Positions 5,138 through 6,276 of a stretch of DNA of 6,276 bases are shown in pieces; the first letter of the stretch is position 1; every line of letters begins with the position of its first letter. The position numbers and the translations under genes were made by a program. The stretch is from Hungateiclostridiaceae bacterium UBA3934. GTDB taxonomy: Bacteria > Bacillota > Clostridia > Acetivibrionales > DTU013. The stretch spans positions 1 through 6,276 of the forward strand of contig DGEE01000041.1 of NCBI GenBank assembly GCA_002385815.1, given 5' to 3'. A model generated the notes under the pieces. The model had not been told where the DNA came from, did not search any database, and saw nothing but the letters and a program-made list of their open reading frames with translations.

Positions 5138-6276
5138 ATGAGTACCATGGACAAAATCAATGACCTCCTGGCCCGCAAAAAAGCGCTGGAAGAAGGGGGC
5201 GGTGCTGCCAGGATAGCAAGGCAGCATGAAGCAGGCAAGCTTACAGCAAGAGAGAGACTGGAAAAGCTGTTTGATGAGAATTCATTCGTTGAAGTAGATC
5301 CATTTGTCGAAACCAGAGCCATCGATTTTGATATGCAAAAGAAGAAGGTACCCGGTGACGGAGTGGTCACAGGCTATGGGACCATTGACGGAAGACCTGT
5401 CTTCGTGTCATCACAGGATTTCACAGTGATAGGCGGTTCGCTCGGTGAGGCGCATGCCCGTAAGATCACAAAAGTGATGGACATGGCCATGAAAGTAGGA
5501 GCGCCTTTCATCAGTATCAACGATTCAGGCGGAGCAAGGATCGAGGAAGGCATAGATGCGCTGAGCGGATACGGTGAAATATTCTACAGGAATACACTGG
5601 CTTCGGGAGTCATACCGCAAATATCGGTCATAATGGGACCATGTGCCGGTGGTGCAGTATATTCACCCGCTATAACAGACTTTGTTTTCATGGTGGACAA
5701 AACGAGCTATATGTTTATTACAGGCCCGCAGGTAATAAAATCAGTGACAGGCGAAGATGTGACTTTTGAGACACTGGGCGGTGCGGAAGTGCATAATGCA
5801 AAAAGTGGTGTGGCACACTTCAGATGCGCCAGTGAGGATGAATGTCTCAAGGAAATAAGAAGGCTTATAAGTTACCTTCCTGACAACAATCTGACAGATC
5901 CTGAAATATGGCCAGCAGATGATGACCTGAACAGGGTGGATGAGAGCCTTCTGGAACTGGTGCCTGATGTATCCAACAGGCCATACGATATGAAAGACAT
6001 AATCTGCAAGATACTGGACAACGGAGATTTTATGGAAGTCCAGAGGCATTTTGCTCAGAATATAATAATAGGCTTCGGCAGACTCAACGGGAAAACTGTG
6101 GGCATCGTTGCCAACCAACCGAAGGTACTGGCAGGAGTACTTGATGTAGATTCATCTGACAAGGCAGCAAGGTTTATACGCTTTTGTGACGCATTCAACA
6201 TCCCGCTGGTATCATTCACGGATACGGCCGGTTATCTTCCCGGCACCGGTCAGGAATACAGCGGTGTCATAAGGCA
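5138..6276 (+). CDS. mmdA: Acyl-CoA carboxylase/decarboxylase carboxyltransferase subunit (partial, runs off the end)
   Basis: Carboxyltransferase subunit of the biotin-dependent methylmalonyl-CoA decarboxylase / propionyl-CoA carboxylase beta family, which moves a carboxyl group between an acyl-CoA and carrier-bound biotin. 379 complete codons are visible of a family length of about 510-520; the reading frame is still open at the window end. The N-terminal crotonase-like half has the HEAGKLTARERLEKLFDE opening (30-47), PGDGVVTGYGTIDGRPV (72-88), SINDSGGARIEEG (127-139) and the oxyanion-hole segment GPCAGGAVYSPA (167-178). The second half begins at about 280, with VGIVANQPKVLAGVLD (321-336). 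ATG 5138 follows GAGGTGG (5124-5130) by 7 bases. In anaerobes this gene usually precedes the carrier and Na+-pumping membrane subunits; those would lie outside the window, so decarboxylase versus carboxylase is undecided and the symbol is tentative. Oddity: Ala364 replaces the usual Pro in the DxPG(F/Y)LPGT motif. Confidence 0.88.
   Translation, partial: MSTMDKINDLLARKKALEEGGGAARIARQHEAGKLTARERLEKLFDENSFVEVDPFVETRAIDFDMQKKKVPGDGVVTGYGTIDGRPVFVSSQDFTVIGGSLGEAHARKITKVMDMAMKVGAPFISINDSGGARIEEGIDALSGYGEIFYRNTLASGVIPQISVIMGPCAGGAVYSPAITDFVFMVDKTSYMFITGPQVIKSVTGEDVTFETLGGAEVHNAKSGVAHFRCASEDECLKEIRRLISYLPDNNLTDPEIWPADDDLNRVDESLLELVPDVSNRPYDMKDIICKILDNGDFMEVQRHFAQNIIIGFGRLNGKTVGIVANQPKVLAGVLDVDSSDKAARFIRFCDAFNIPLVSFTDTAGYLPGTGQEYSGVIR

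Noticed and set aside
5741..6118. Antisense open frame of about 125 codons inside the carboxyltransferase gene
   Set aside because: It lies entirely opposite a strongly conserved coding sequence, has no recognisable domain and no supporting promoter or ribosome-binding site. It is a mirror of codon bias.

Overview
The window is chromosomal DNA from an anaerobic, low-to-moderate GC Gram-positive bacterium, most likely a member of the Clostridia. Three things point there. The gene order scpA-scpB-DUF2953-gerW(ytfJ)-rluB is typical of Clostridia. The tryptophanyl-tRNA synthetase carries the cysteines of an oxygen-sensitive [4Fe-4S] site. Starts and promoters have the Firmicutes style: strong Shine-Dalgarno sites, TTG/GTG starts and near-consensus sigma-A boxes. 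The first 19 bases are not genomic. They are exactly the Tn5 mosaic end of transposase-based sequencing libraries, so this is the untrimmed end of an assembled contig.

All recognisable genes lie on the + strand. Positions 20-126 hold a near-consensus promoter for trpS. trpS (127-1113) is followed by a 110-base gap containing a perfect 19-bp tandem duplication. Then come scpA (1224-2018) and scpB (2072-2641), the kleisin and winged-helix partners of SMC. A 101-base gap with a long hairpin precedes a DUF2953 membrane-anchored protein (2743-3387), which is closely followed by gerW/ytfJ (3403-3855). A 200-base spacer with a hairpin, a weak possible terminator and an extended -10 promoter leads to rluB (4057-4788), a 23S rRNA pseudouridine synthase. 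Together these genes cover tRNA charging, chromosome segregation, a sporulation-associated protein and ribosome maturation, and are probably at least partly co-transcribed.

A 349-base non-coding stretch (4789-5137) separates them from the last gene. It holds a terminator-like perfect 18-bp palindrome, a promoter (P1), an approximately 115-nt region with dense long-range complementarity ending in a run of eight T, and then a second near-perfect promoter (P2). Beyond it begins a carboxyltransferase subunit of the methylmalonyl-CoA decarboxylase / propionyl-CoA carboxylase beta family (5138 to the window end, about three quarters of the gene). The candidate RNA between P1 and the T8 run matches no riboswitch or ncRNA class that I recognise. 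It is the most interesting item here: either an attenuating leader of the decarboxylase operon or a free-standing small RNA. No tRNA, rRNA, CRISPR array, insertion sequence or prophage gene was seen.
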